Source of the DNA: Polyangia bacterium
Lineage (GTDB): Bacteria > Myxococcota_A > Polyangia > Polyangiales > Polyangiaceae
Direction: 5' to 3'
Assembly: GCA_030426145.1 (NCBI GenBank)
Contig: JAUHZF010000033.1
Coordinates: 1-39,389 of the forward strand
DNA: 39,389 nt
Part shown: positions 18,501 to 26,889 of the stretch, one piece after another
How the letters are laid out: each line of letters begins with the position of its first letter
Numbering within the stretch: the stretch's first letter is position 1
Program-made: the position numbers and the translations under genes
The notes under the pieces: model-generated
Databases searched by the model: none
Seen by the model: the letters and a program-made list of their open reading frames with translations, nothing else
Told to the model about the DNA's origin: nothing

Positions 18501-18882
18501 GCCCTTACATGTCGACCCTCACGACCCCAGCCTCGCCGCGGTGACGCGAGCGCTCGGTCGCGTCTTGGGCAACCCCGCCGATGAGGTGGAAGCTGCCATC
18601 GGCGCAGCGAGAGCAGCCATCGCGCATCCGCTCTGGCAGCGCGCCTGCGCGAGCGAAGAGGCGCGTCGCGAGGTCCCCCTCTCCATCGTGCGTGCGGGAG
18701 AGCACGTGGAGGGGGTGGTAGACCTCGCCTTCCGCGAAGAAGGCGCTTGGGTGGTGGTCGACTTCAAGACGGACGTGGGTCCCTTGGCCCCGCGCTACGC
18801 TTGGCAGGTAAGTGCCTACGCCGAAGCGATCGAGGCTGCGACCGGCCAGCCCGTAGCCGAACGCATCCTGTTTCAGATCTAG
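15535..18882 (+). CDS. addA: AddA/RecB-like UvrD-family helicase-nuclease
   Basis: This is a 1115-residue protein. The ATG at 15535 has a strong GAGGAGG upstream and overlaps the addB stop (ATGA). Superfamily 1 helicase motifs are complete: Walker A AAAGTGKTTELIARI (near residue 24), Walker B VDEFQDTDPLQ, motif III VVGDPKQAIYRFRRAD, TVHRSKGLEFPVVIL (motif V) and YVAATRARDLL (motif VI). The C-terminal PD-(D/E)XK nuclease has GTLVHAVLAEL, GVVDLAF, VDFKTDVG and WQVSAYAEAI. It is the motor and one nuclease of an AddAB-type complex. The family length of about 1100-1250 fits. The gene is followed by a repeat-rich non-coding block that begins at its stop codon. Confidence 0.92.
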   Translation: MTLVDAEARRRIREDLDTTFVVEAAAGTGKTTELIARIIAVIGEGRAQLDQVVAVTFTEMAAGEMKLRLRTELDRARKEAVDPLHAQRFEAAAEAMETARMGTIHSFCADLLRERPVQAGIDPGFAVLSENDADRLLDRAFDHWFQAVLASPPPGVRRFLRREAEDQSSDGPRGRLRWAARSLIERRDFDGVWPRVNFDRDPLIDELLVEIEQLGAAGVVASGSDRFVQHLRRLHREHLEILEEERQRTRDYDALERRLGLILSEDKGWNHEGRVSETRRPLVARRAALHRRLTSFVEEAEADLAAALHAELQPVVTAYVDLLRKAGALDFLDLLLVTRNLLHRDATVRHELQARFTHLFVDEFQDTDPLQADIVLSLAGDDRPTPGKLFVVGDPKQAIYRFRRADVTLYERVKKDLLAQGGELLRLSTSFRAQPAIQSVVNASFAPLMQGAEDGSQATYVPLEAFRASTPQPSVVALPVPRPYGARGYVTKTAVAASLPDAVGAFVHWMVEQSGWTVEVDGASVPLAARHVCLLFTRMQGWGGADIARPYVRALEDRQVPHVLVGGRSLFGREEVMAMRAVLEAIEWPYDRLMVYAVLRGPFFSFSDEALLRYRETVGPWSPLAPGRAEDDEIGGVLDALAQWHRRRNRQPIADTLTQVLEMARAHAAVAIWPNGEQALANLTRMVEEARRFDRQATSFRAFIEHLEALERRQRSGEAPVVEEGAEGVRIMTVHRSKGLEFPVVILCDPGAPGQTSRPSRYIDPEARRWSFPLAGCIPRELRAHESEVLDHDNAERLRLLYVAATRARDLLVLPAAGDAPVAGWLQPLHPSLYPERGSRPRRPPGCPPLGSDTVAERPSHAAVAPEDIITPGLYRARAGRHGVVWWGPSALSLGARAAGGLRQTELLRDTRPDVVAEGQEAYGAWRARRAATIERGSVPRHPACTVTAYAARQVDAGPEVRAVATERVEGRPHGARFGTLVHAVLAELPLHVDPHDPSLAAVTRALGRVLGNPADEVEAAIGAARAAIAHPLWQRACASEEARREVPLSIVRAGEHVEGVVDLAFREEGAWVVVDFKTDVGPLAPRYAWQVSAYAEAIEAATGQPVAERILFQI

Positions 18883-18889
18883 CCCCAAT
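18876..18889 (+). repeat. 14-bp direct repeat, left copy
   Basis: GATCTAGCCCCAAT spans the addA stop codon (TAG at 18880-18882) and recurs exactly at 19432-19445. The two copies bracket the whole repeat-filled intergenic block. This could be a target-site duplication or the footprint of a recombination event. Confidence 0.75.
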
Positions 18890-18913
18890 GCCGTTCGGGC
18901 AGGGGGAGGCGGC

Positions 18914-19111
18914 GCGTTCTCGTTCTCGACCTCGTCAGCGTTCTCGTTCTCGACCTCGTGGGCGTTCTCGTTCTCGACCTCGTGAGCGTTCTCGTTCTCG
19001 TGAGCGTTCTCGTTCTCGACCTCGTCAGCGTTCTCGTTCTCGACCTCGTGGGCGTTCTCGTTCTCGTGAGCGTTCTCGTTCTCGACCTCGTGAGCGTTCT
19101 CGTCGTCGGGG
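18914..19111 (+). repeat. tandem array of 24-bp and 18-bp units
   Basis: Eight full units start with the 15-bp core GCGTTCTCGTTCTCG, at 18914, 18938, 18962, 18986, 19004, 19028, 19052 and 19070, with a degenerate ninth at 19094. Long units (24 bp) add ACCTCGT plus CA, GG or GA; short units (18 bp, at 18986 and 19052) add only TGA. The suffix order is CA, GG, GA, short, then CA, GG, short, GA. This implies duplication of a four-unit block of 90 bp with one rearrangement. The top strand is pyrimidine rich. Translation gives only Arg/Ser runs, so I do not regard it as coding. Confidence 0.85.
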
Positions 19112-19152
19112 TCCCCTTGGCGGCACAGGCGCCTCTCAACGACACGATGGCT

Positions 19153-19212
19153 ACGATGGCTGTCGTTCCACCCTCTCAGGGGCGCCTACGGCACCTCAAC
19201 GACAGCCATCGT
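19153..19212. repeat. 15-bp perfect inverted repeat (hairpin) in the centre of the repeat block
   Basis: ACGATGGCTGTCGTT at 19153-19167 is the exact reverse complement of 19198-19212, with a 30-base loop. A related GACACGATGGCT lies just left of the first arm, so an alternative longer pairing exists. There is no T-run directly after it, so an intrinsic terminator for addA is not clearly indicated. Confidence 0.7.
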
Positions 19213-19260
19213 GTCCTTCCAGGTCAGCGGTGCCGGCGGGGCACGCCGAAGCCCGCGCGA

Positions 19261-19396
19261 GGTTCGAGGTTCGAGGTTCGAGGTTCGAGGTTCGAGGAGC
19301 GAGGAGCGAGGAGCGAGGAGCGAGAGCGAGAGCGAGGCCGAGTTCGAGGTTCGAGGCCGAGAGCGAGTGCGAGTGCGAGGTCGAGGCCGAGACCGA
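19261..19396 (+). repeat. heptamer/hexamer CGAG-rich tandem array
   Basis: Five GGTTCGA units (19261-19295) are followed by four GGAGCGA units (19296-19323), then 6-bp variants such as GAGCGA, GGCCGA, GTGCGA and GACCGA to about 19396. The 7-bp period shifts the reading frame in every unit, so it cannot be an ordinary coding repeat. The top strand is purine rich, opposite to the array at 18914. Confidence 0.85.
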
Positions 19397-19431
19397 GGCC
19401 GTGCGCTCAGGCCCTCGAGTGAATGACACTG

Positions 19432-19445
19432 GATCTAGCCCCAAT
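19432..19445 (+). repeat. 14-bp direct repeat, right copy
   Basis: This is an exact second copy of GATCTAGCCCCAAT, 556 bp from the first (18876-18889). The remaining 19446-19600 holds the upstream region of the next gene and no recognisable coding sequence. Confidence 0.75.
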
Positions 19446-19600
19446 CGGCGTCAGAAGGCCGAATTCGGCACAATTCGACCTTCCAAAGTCTTGCCGAAGG
19501 GGCGGACATGGTTACCTTTCTTTCATTCGAGACGTGCCTCCCCGGAGACCTTCTCCGTGCCGTCTCGCCCCCCATCCGTCGTCACGACGAGGAGCCCAAC

Positions 19601-20227
19601 ATGAACAAGACCCTTCGCCTCAGCCTCGCCATCTCCGCTCTCGGCTTCGCCGTCTCCGCGGCGAGCTGGTCGTCGGTGCCGGCCTCGATGCCCGTTCACT
19701 GGAACGCGGCCGGTCAACCGGATGGCTTCGCGCCGCGGGCGTTGGGTCTGCTCCTGATGCCCGTCATCGCCACCGGCGTTGCGGGGTTGCTCCACCTCGG
19801 CCACGCCAAGCTCCCCAAGAAGGTGGTCACGGCCTTGGGCGGCACCGCCGTGCTCAGCGCTGGCTTCTTCATCGGTCTGCACGGCGCCATGATCCGCGCC
19901 GCCCTCACCCCCGGGCACATGCTCTCGATGGGTGCGGTAACAGGCCTCCTGGGCCTGCTCTTCGCGGGTCTTGGCTACCTCATGCGCGACGTCGAGCCCA
20001 ATGGACTGGTCGGTATCCGGCTTCCTTGGACGCTGAGCGACGAGGTGGTCTGGAAGCTGACGCATCGCTTCGCTGCCCGGACCTTCGCCATTGGCGGCGT
20101 CGCCTCCTTCGTGGCGGCCATCACGCTGCCGGGCCGAGTGGCCTTCGGGATCGGCATGCTCAACCTCATCGTGGGGACCGTAGCACCCATGATCTACAGC
20201 TACGTCGTGAGCCGCATGCGGCGCTGA
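19601..20227 (+). CDS. SdpI/DUF1648 family membrane protein
   Basis: This is a 208-residue protein. The ATG at 19601 is preferred to one at 19508 because GAGGAG lies 7 nt upstream and the product then begins at the first membrane helix. About six hydrophobic helices are visible. SASWSSVPASMPVHWNAAGQPDGF after the first helix is the DUF1648 signature, and NGLVGIRLPWTLSDEVVWKLTHRFA is typical of SdpI, the Bacillus immunity protein for the SdpC toxin. No SdpC-like toxin gene is nearby, so an immunity role is not supported here; it may be a general membrane protein. It is followed by a strong intrinsic terminator. Confidence 0.88.
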   Translation: MNKTLRLSLAISALGFAVSAASWSSVPASMPVHWNAAGQPDGFAPRALGLLLMPVIATGVAGLLHLGHAKLPKKVVTALGGTAVLSAGFFIGLHGAMIRAALTPGHMLSMGAVTGLLGLLFAGLGYLMRDVEPNGLVGIRLPWTLSDEVVWKLTHRFAARTFAIGGVASFVAAITLPGRVAFGIGMLNLIVGTVAPMIYSYVVSRMRR

Positions 20228-20253
20228 CGGAACCCGCCGCTCACCGACGCCTC

Positions 20254-20293
20254 GCCCCGCCTCCGATTCGCTCGGGGGCGGGGCTTCTTTTTC
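20254..20293 (+). terminator. intrinsic terminator after the SdpI-like gene
   Basis: The arms GCCCCGCCTCCGA (20254-20266) and TCGGGGGCGGGGC (20272-20284) pair over 13 positions with one mismatch around a TTCGC loop and are followed by TTCTTTTT. It lies 27 bp beyond the stop at 20227. This is the clearest rho-independent terminator in the window. Confidence 0.88.
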
Positions 20294-20351
20294 TCGTTCC
20301 CCCATCGCTGCGACATGAGCCCCGCGGCACTTTCTGGCATGCTCCGTCCTC

Positions 20352-22004
<1,653 letters not shown>

Positions 22005-22022
22005 CCACACGAGATCAACGCC

Positions 22023-22265
22023 ATGGCGCGGATGCGCACCTGCAAGCTTTGCGGGGCGGCGGTGAAAGCCAACGTCGCCGCCCATGATTGCCCTCACGGC
22101 AACACGTGCCGCTATCTATGCGGCGACGACGACCTGCCTGTGGATTGGGAGACCCCTGAGTGTCCGCGGTGCCAATCAGGGGCCGAGGACGGGGACGAGG
22201 ACGAGGACAGTGGCGATGACGACTTCGATCCCAGCGCCGTGAAGCTGCGTCTGGTCAAGAACTGA
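22023..22265 (+). CDS. small zinc-ribbon protein with acidic tail
   Basis: This is an 80-residue protein, 18 bp after the aminopeptidase stop and likely co-transcribed. CKLCG and CPRC pairs, with CPHGNTCRYLCG between them, give a zinc-ribbon-like core. The residues after the last CxxC are mostly Asp/Glu (GDEDEDSGDDDFD), then KLRLVKN. No family is recognised. It is intriguing that an acidic protein follows one with a highly basic tail; an interaction is speculation. Confidence 0.65.
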   Translation: MARMRTCKLCGAAVKANVAAHDCPHGNTCRYLCGDDDLPVDWETPECPRCQSGAEDGDEDEDSGDDDFDPSAVKLRLVKN

Positions 22266-22284
22266 GCGCCTCCCGCGTATCACG

Positions 22285-23007
22285 TCAGCGGCGATGGCGA
22301 CGAAAACGCCATGGGCCACTGGGTTCCTCAACCCGTCGGCTCGGGTCGGCGACAGGAAGTCGAGATCGCAGCCCCTCGTCGTCGAAGGATGCTCCGGCGA
22401 GGTGCTCTTCGGCGACGTCTCCCTCGAATGTCGTGAGGTAGAGCGCGTCGATGACGTCCGCCGCGTGCAACCCGCGCGTCACGGATGGTCCTGCCTCGAC
22501 CACCACGAGCCCCACCTCGTTGCGCAGCGCCTCGATGGCGTCGAGGGGTTCGCCCATGAAAGGCCGATGCCTCACGCCGGGAAGGGGTGATGGCGACCAG
22601 AGCTCTACGGATTCACATGCCAGCGCGCGGTGCCCAAGCGGGAGGTCGCCCTTGCGTGACAAGATCACCACCCGCGGCGGGTTCGGCTTGCCGAGGGCGG
22701 CGCGGTAGGCCGCGAGCCCCGTGCCGAAGGGGCTCGCTTGCAATGCGTAGTCGACGTCGGGTTCCGCCCGGAGGATGGCCCCCGTCGACACGATGGCGTC
22801 GGCTCGCGCTCGCTGCAGGTGAAGGGCGAAGGTGTCGTGACCACTCTGTGGCGTTCCCTCTTCGATGCGAAGCGCCCGGTAACCATCGGGGCGCGCCACA
22901 CAGGCCGTGGGGTGAACGACGCCTTCCGACGCGAAGGGTCCAGCGAAGAGCCAGCGTGCTAGCGCTTCGACAGCCCGTCCGGAATCGAGCGTGTCGAGCG
23001 TGCTCAA
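22285..23007 (-). CDS. RibD C-terminal/DHFR-like reductase
   Basis: This is a 240-residue protein. HDTFALHLQRARADAIVSTGAILRAEPDVDY matches the substrate- and NADPH-binding part of the RibD reductase domain (usually RADAILVGAGTVRAE). PRVVILSRKGDLPL and LVVVEAGPSVTRGL resemble its later strands and GGP motif. It lacks the deaminase domain of full RibD, and the TxG/GGP glycines are partly replaced, so the substrate may not be the riboflavin intermediate. Its start overlaps the stop of the GGDEF-EAL gene by 4 bp on the minus strand, so the two are translated from one message. Confidence 0.78.
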   Translation of the reverse strand: MSTLDTLDSGRAVEALARWLFAGPFASEGVVHPTACVARPDGYRALRIEEGTPQSGHDTFALHLQRARADAIVSTGAILRAEPDVDYALQASPFGTGLAAYRAALGKPNPPRVVILSRKGDLPLGHRALACESVELWSPSPLPGVRHRPFMGEPLDAIEALRNEVGLVVVEAGPSVTRGLHAADVIDALYLTTFEGDVAEEHLAGASFDDEGLRSRLPVADPSRRVEEPSGPWRFRRHRR

Positions 23008-24809
23008 GGGCTCGCTTTGGCAGCGCGCGGGCCGCGCGGCATGTCACCGAGGTCGAGGGGCACGAAGGCCGGCCCCGGGGAGGCCAGGTAGTCGCCCTGC
23101 ATCATCGGGCAGCCGATCTCACGTACCATGTCGTGCTCCGCCTCGGTCTCGACGCCTTCGGAGATGACGGGGATCTTCTCGCCCGAGCAGAATTCGAGGA
23201 TGTGTTTCACCAGGCGCCGGGTGCTGCTCTTGGTGTGGATGCGGCGGATGAGCGCCATGTCGAGCTTGACGAAGTCGGGCTGAAGCTGGGCGAGTGAGTT
23301 GAGCCCCGCGTAGCCCGCGCCGAGATCGTCGAGGGCGATTCGGCATCCTCGCTCCCGCAGCACCTTGATGACGCGGCGCACCCGATCGTAGTCCTCGATG
23401 GCGGCGGTCTCGGTGATCTCGAACACGAGCCGGTCGGCATGCTCGGCGAGACCAGGCTCCTCCATCAGCGACGTGTCGAGCTCGCGCGGGTGCAGGTTCA
23501 GGAAGAGCATGGCGCGGCCAGGCATCTCGTCGAGGGGTGCCGTGCTCACCTTGCGTGTGGCCCGACCCAGCTCGGCCACACGTCCCGCGTGCTGGGCGGT
23601 TTCGAAGAGAGCGGCTGGGCCCTTGAAGGCCTCGTGCGTGGGTCGGCAGAGTGCTTCGTAGGCCACGATGGCGTGCGTGCTCGAATCGACGATGGGCTGG
23701 TAGACGTAGTCGAATGCGCAGCGTTCGATGGTGGCTTCGAGGGCGATGAACTTGTCGATGTCGACCGCCATCGAGCTCTCGAGCGCGCTCGCCACGGCGA
23801 GCGCACGGCTGTAGGCGACGGTGGTGTTGCGCCCCGAGCGCTTGGCGGCCCGCACCGCGTGCTCGGCAGCCGCGATGAGGCTGGAGCGATCATGCGCGTC
23901 GTCGGGCACGGCGGCGACCCCCACGCTCACCCGAGGGGACGGAAGTCCAGACTGCGAGAAGTCGTAGTGCTGGAGGTAGCCACGCAACTGGTCCCCCTTG
24001 GCCACGCCCCCCGACTTCGGCGTGTGCGGAAGAATGAGCGCGAACTCGTCGCCGCCGTACCGAGCCACAGCGTCCTGGGCTCGCAGTCGGAAGGTTCCCC
24101 CCTCGGGAGCCCGTCGACCGACCAACACCTCCGCGATGCACTTGAGCAAGGCGTCGCCCTTGTGGTGGCCGTGCAGATCGTTGATCGCCTGAAAGTCGTC
24201 GACGTCGACCAGCACCAACGAGAACGGCAGCCCGTAGGCGACGCTGCGCTCGATCTCGCGCTCGAGCATCTCGTGGAAGTGGGCGTGGTTGAACAGGCCC
24301 GTGAGCGGGTCGCGGACCACGAAGTCACGGCGCGCGATCTCGATGTGGGGGGCTGCGATCCCCGCCAGCAGCGTGAGCTGCTCTTCGTGCTCGTCGGTGA
24401 AGTAATTCGTTCGTGGGGTGGAGGCGCTGAGAACCCCGAGCATGGTGTCGCCCGCGATCAGGGGGACGCCGAGAAACGAATTGAGGTGGTCGCGAAGGGA
24501 TTCGCGCGGCACGAAGCGGGGGTCGGCTTCGGCGTCGCCGGTTCGGAGCGACTCCCCGTGCTCGACGATCCAACCGAGCAGCCCCTCCCCGATGAGGAAG
24601 GTCTCGTTGGGGTTGAGGTGCATCGGGCTGCCCGCGCGGCACACTGCGAGCAGCTTCGTCCCGCTCGGATCGAGCAGCCGAATGCCCGCTCGGTCGACCC
24701 CGAGCATCGCCGTCGCCCGCTCGACGATGATCTGGAGCAACTCGCTGAAAGGCAGCGCGTGCTGCAGCTCACGCGTGAGCTGGGAGAGAACGCGGAGGGC
24801 GGTGCTCAT
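23004..24809 (-). CDS. GAF-GGDEF-EAL cyclic di-GMP turnover protein
   Basis: This is a 601-residue protein. A GAF sensor domain covers about 15-160 (VDRAGIRLLDPSG... FLGVPLIAGDTMLGVLSAS). The GGDEF domain has GGDEF at 252-256 and an RxxD inhibitory site (RAQD, 243-246) exactly five residues before it, so diguanylate cyclase activity with product feedback is expected. The EAL domain has YEALCRP (about 384-390), FLNLHP, FEITE, DDLGAGYAGLNSL, VKLDM, ISEGVE and MMQGDY. The metal and catalytic residues look kept, with DDFGTG altered to DDLGAG. It is cytoplasmic and soluble. It diverges from two PilT-like ATPase genes across 126 bp, which suggests c-di-GMP control of surface motility. Confidence 0.92.
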   Translation of the reverse strand: MSTALRVLSQLTRELQHALPFSELLQIIVERATAMLGVDRAGIRLLDPSGTKLLAVCRAGSPMHLNPNETFLIGEGLLGWIVEHGESLRTGDAEADPRFVPRESLRDHLNSFLGVPLIAGDTMLGVLSASTPRTNYFTDEHEEQLTLLAGIAAPHIEIARRDFVVRDPLTGLFNHAHFHEMLEREIERSVAYGLPFSLVLVDVDDFQAINDLHGHHKGDALLKCIAEVLVGRRAPEGGTFRLRAQDAVARYGGDEFALILPHTPKSGGVAKGDQLRGYLQHYDFSQSGLPSPRVSVGVAAVPDDAHDRSSLIAAAEHAVRAAKRSGRNTTVAYSRALAVASALESSMAVDIDKFIALEATIERCAFDYVYQPIVDSSTHAIVAYEALCRPTHEAFKGPAALFETAQHAGRVAELGRATRKVSTAPLDEMPGRAMLFLNLHPRELDTSLMEEPGLAEHADRLVFEITETAAIEDYDRVRRVIKVLRERGCRIALDDLGAGYAGLNSLAQLQPDFVKLDMALIRRIHTKSSTRRLVKHILEFCSGEKIPVISEGVETEAEHDMVREIGCPMMQGDYLASPGPAFVPLDLGDMPRGPRAAKASP

Positions 24810-24935
24810 GGGCGACTCGAAGACGGGGTTCGATGTGGGGAAGTGTACCCCGGGAGTCGAACGAATGACATCCCATACGACGCGCGACCCATCTACGACC
24901 TGGTAGCCGCCCCAAGTCGATGGAATGATGCGCGG

Positions 24936-26879
24936 ATGGAGTCGGACGAGGAAGCCGCGCTACTCGGGCGGATCGCCGTACGGCACAACTTCATCACCCT
25001 GGAGCAGCTAGCGGAGGTTACGCGCGAGCGCGGCCGTGCCGGGAAGAAGCTCGGGGTGATCATGCTCGAGAAGGGCTTCATCGACGAGTTCGGGCTCGGC
25101 AAGATCCTCGCCCTCCAGCAGCGTCACAAAGCCAACCTCGAGAGGAAGAAGCGAGACCAAGAGAAGCGGCAGCGCCCGAGGGAGCGCAAGCGCGTCCCCA
25201 CGCCGAGGGATTGGGTCTTCATGACCCCGCCGGAAGACCCGGCCATTCCGGCCAGGCAGGTGGACCGCAACACCCCTTCGGCGCCGGTGGCGGCCCGTCC
25301 CTCGAGCCCCCCGCCCGTCCTCGAGGACGAAGAGCCGCGCGCCTCGCGCCCCGCGCTCGCGCCCGAGGAACCGTCGTCGACGAAGAAGCCCACCTTCGCG
25401 CGCACCCGCCCCGGCGGCTTCGAGGGTCGGCGCGCCAAAACGAGCCCCGAGAAGGCGGCGAGGCGCGAAGCACGTACGGCCCCCGACGGGCTTGCGGCAA
25501 AAAATCAAACGCCCCCCGAAGAGCGGTCTCGCACGCGGCCCTCTCCTCGGTCGGAGCGGCCCACCGCCCCGTCGCGTCCCCGCGTGACCGAGACCGACAT
25601 CGTCGACGAGCACACCTTCGACGACGACGAGGTCAAGGACCGGGAGACGATGCCGGACAGCGAGGTCCCGCCGTCTGAGCCGCCACGTCGCGCGACGACC
25701 GAACCGGACCAACCACGCTTCGTCCGGGCGCGGACCACCGAGCCGCCACGAAGCAGCGACGATTTCTCCGAGCCGCCGCCAGCGTCCTCGTTGGAGCCTC
25801 GGCCCCTCGGCAAGCCGACCGAGCCCCCGCCCAACGTTCAGAACCTGCACACCATTCTCGCCCACGCGGCCGACGCCCACGCAAGCGACGTTCACGTGTC
25901 GCCGGGGCAGGTGGTGAAGATGCGCCAGTTCGGGCGACTGGTACCGCTCACCGACGCGCCCCTGGCCCCCGAAGCCACCGAGCAGGTGCTGCGCGCCATG
26001 CTCAACCCTTGGCAGCTCCAGCGGCTCGACGAAGACGGACAGGTCGACCTCGCCTACGCGGTGGCGGGGGTCGGCCGGTTCCGCGCCAACGTCTATCGGC
26101 AGCTTCGTGGCTACTGTGGCGTCTTTCACCACGTGCCAGCGCAGGTGCCGACCCTCTCCCAGCTGGGGCTGCCGACGAGCCTCGCCAAGCTCACGAACTA
26201 CAGCCAGGGCCTCATCCTGCTCACCGGTCCCGCCGGTTGCGGCAAGACCAGCACCCTGGCCGCGCTCGTACACATCCTCAACGAAGAGCGGCGGGATCAC
26301 ATCCTCACCATCGAGGATCCCATCGAGTACATCCACCGCTCTCAGCGTTGCATCGTCAATCAGCGCCAAGTGGGCCGGCATACGACGTCGTTCGCCGCCG
26401 CCCTGCGCGGCGCTTTGCGCGAAGACCCGGACGTGATTTGCATCGGTGAGCTGCGCGACCTCGAGACGATCTCACTCGCGCTATCCGCGGCCGAGACGGG
26501 ACACTTGGTCCTGGCCACCTTGCACACCGGCTCTGCCATCGGAACCGTCAATCGAATCGTGGGGGCCTATCCTCCGAGCCAGCAGTCTCAGGTGCGGGCG
26601 ATGATGAGCGAATCGCTCCGGGCGGTGATCTCGCAGCGGCTGCTGCCCACCTCCGATGGGCAAGGCGTCGTGCCGGCCCTGGAGATCCTCTACGTGACCA
26701 AGGCCATCGGTTCGATGATTCGCGAGAATCGCACCTTCCAGATCCGCTCCTCCCTGCAGACCGGCAAAGCCCAGGGCATGCAACTGATGGACACGGCCGT
26801 GGCCGAGCTCTTCCGGGCGGGCCGGATCTCCCGGGAGGTGGCCGCCGCCAACTCCGAAGACACGCGGGCGCTGGGTTGA
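24936..26879 (+). CDS. PilT-type ATPase with N-terminal GspE-like domain and long linker
   Basis: This is a 647-residue protein from ATG 24936; the open frame further upstream is antisense to the GGDEF-EAL gene. Residues about 8-65 (GRIAVRHNFITLEQLAEVTR ... KLGVIMLEKGFIDEFGLGKIL) resemble the small N-terminal domain of GspE/PilB-like proteins. About 240 residues of charged, Pro/Arg/Glu-rich, probably disordered linker follow. The C-terminal ATPase (about 295-640) has Walker A GPAGCGKTST, IEDPIEY, the Asp-box/Walker B region VICIGELRDLETI and LATLHTGSA. It resembles PilT/PilU retraction ATPases but departs from canonical GPTGSGKST, GEMRD and HTNSA. Ten bp separate it from a canonical PilT gene. 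Confidence 0.88.
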   Translation: MESDEEAALLGRIAVRHNFITLEQLAEVTRERGRAGKKLGVIMLEKGFIDEFGLGKILALQQRHKANLERKKRDQEKRQRPRERKRVPTPRDWVFMTPPEDPAIPARQVDRNTPSAPVAARPSSPPPVLEDEEPRASRPALAPEEPSSTKKPTFARTRPGGFEGRRAKTSPEKAARREARTAPDGLAAKNQTPPEERSRTRPSPRSERPTAPSRPRVTETDIVDEHTFDDDEVKDRETMPDSEVPPSEPPRRATTEPDQPRFVRARTTEPPRSSDDFSEPPPASSLEPRPLGKPTEPPPNVQNLHTILAHAADAHASDVHVSPGQVVKMRQFGRLVPLTDAPLAPEATEQVLRAMLNPWQLQRLDEDGQVDLAYAVAGVGRFRANVYRQLRGYCGVFHHVPAQVPTLSQLGLPTSLAKLTNYSQGLILLTGPAGCGKTSTLAALVHILNEERRDHILTIEDPIEYIHRSQRCIVNQRQVGRHTTSFAAALRGALREDPDVICIGELRDLETISLALSAAETGHLVLATLHTGSAIGTVNRIVGAYPPSQQSQVRAMMSESLRAVISQRLLPTSDGQGVVPALEILYVTKAIGSMIRENRTFQIRSSLQTGKAQGMQLMDTAVAELFRAGRISREVAAANSEDTRALG

Positions 26880-26889
26880 GGTTGGGCTG

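Noticed and set aside
18914-19111. Possible CRISPR array
   Set aside because: Units are contiguous with no unique spacers, unit size alternates 24 and 18 bp, and no cas genes are present.
18747-19604. Arg/Ser-rich reading frames through the repeat block
   Set aside because: The peptides are direct translations of the 24/18-bp and 7-bp arrays; every strand and frame gives low-complexity products, and the 7-bp period shifts the frame.
24851-24866. tRNA T-arm-like sequence (GTTCGACTCCCGGGG on the minus strand)
   Set aside because: The T-stem does not pair and no acceptor, D or anticodon arm can be built around it. It lies in the promoter gap between the GGDEF-EAL and PilT-like genes.
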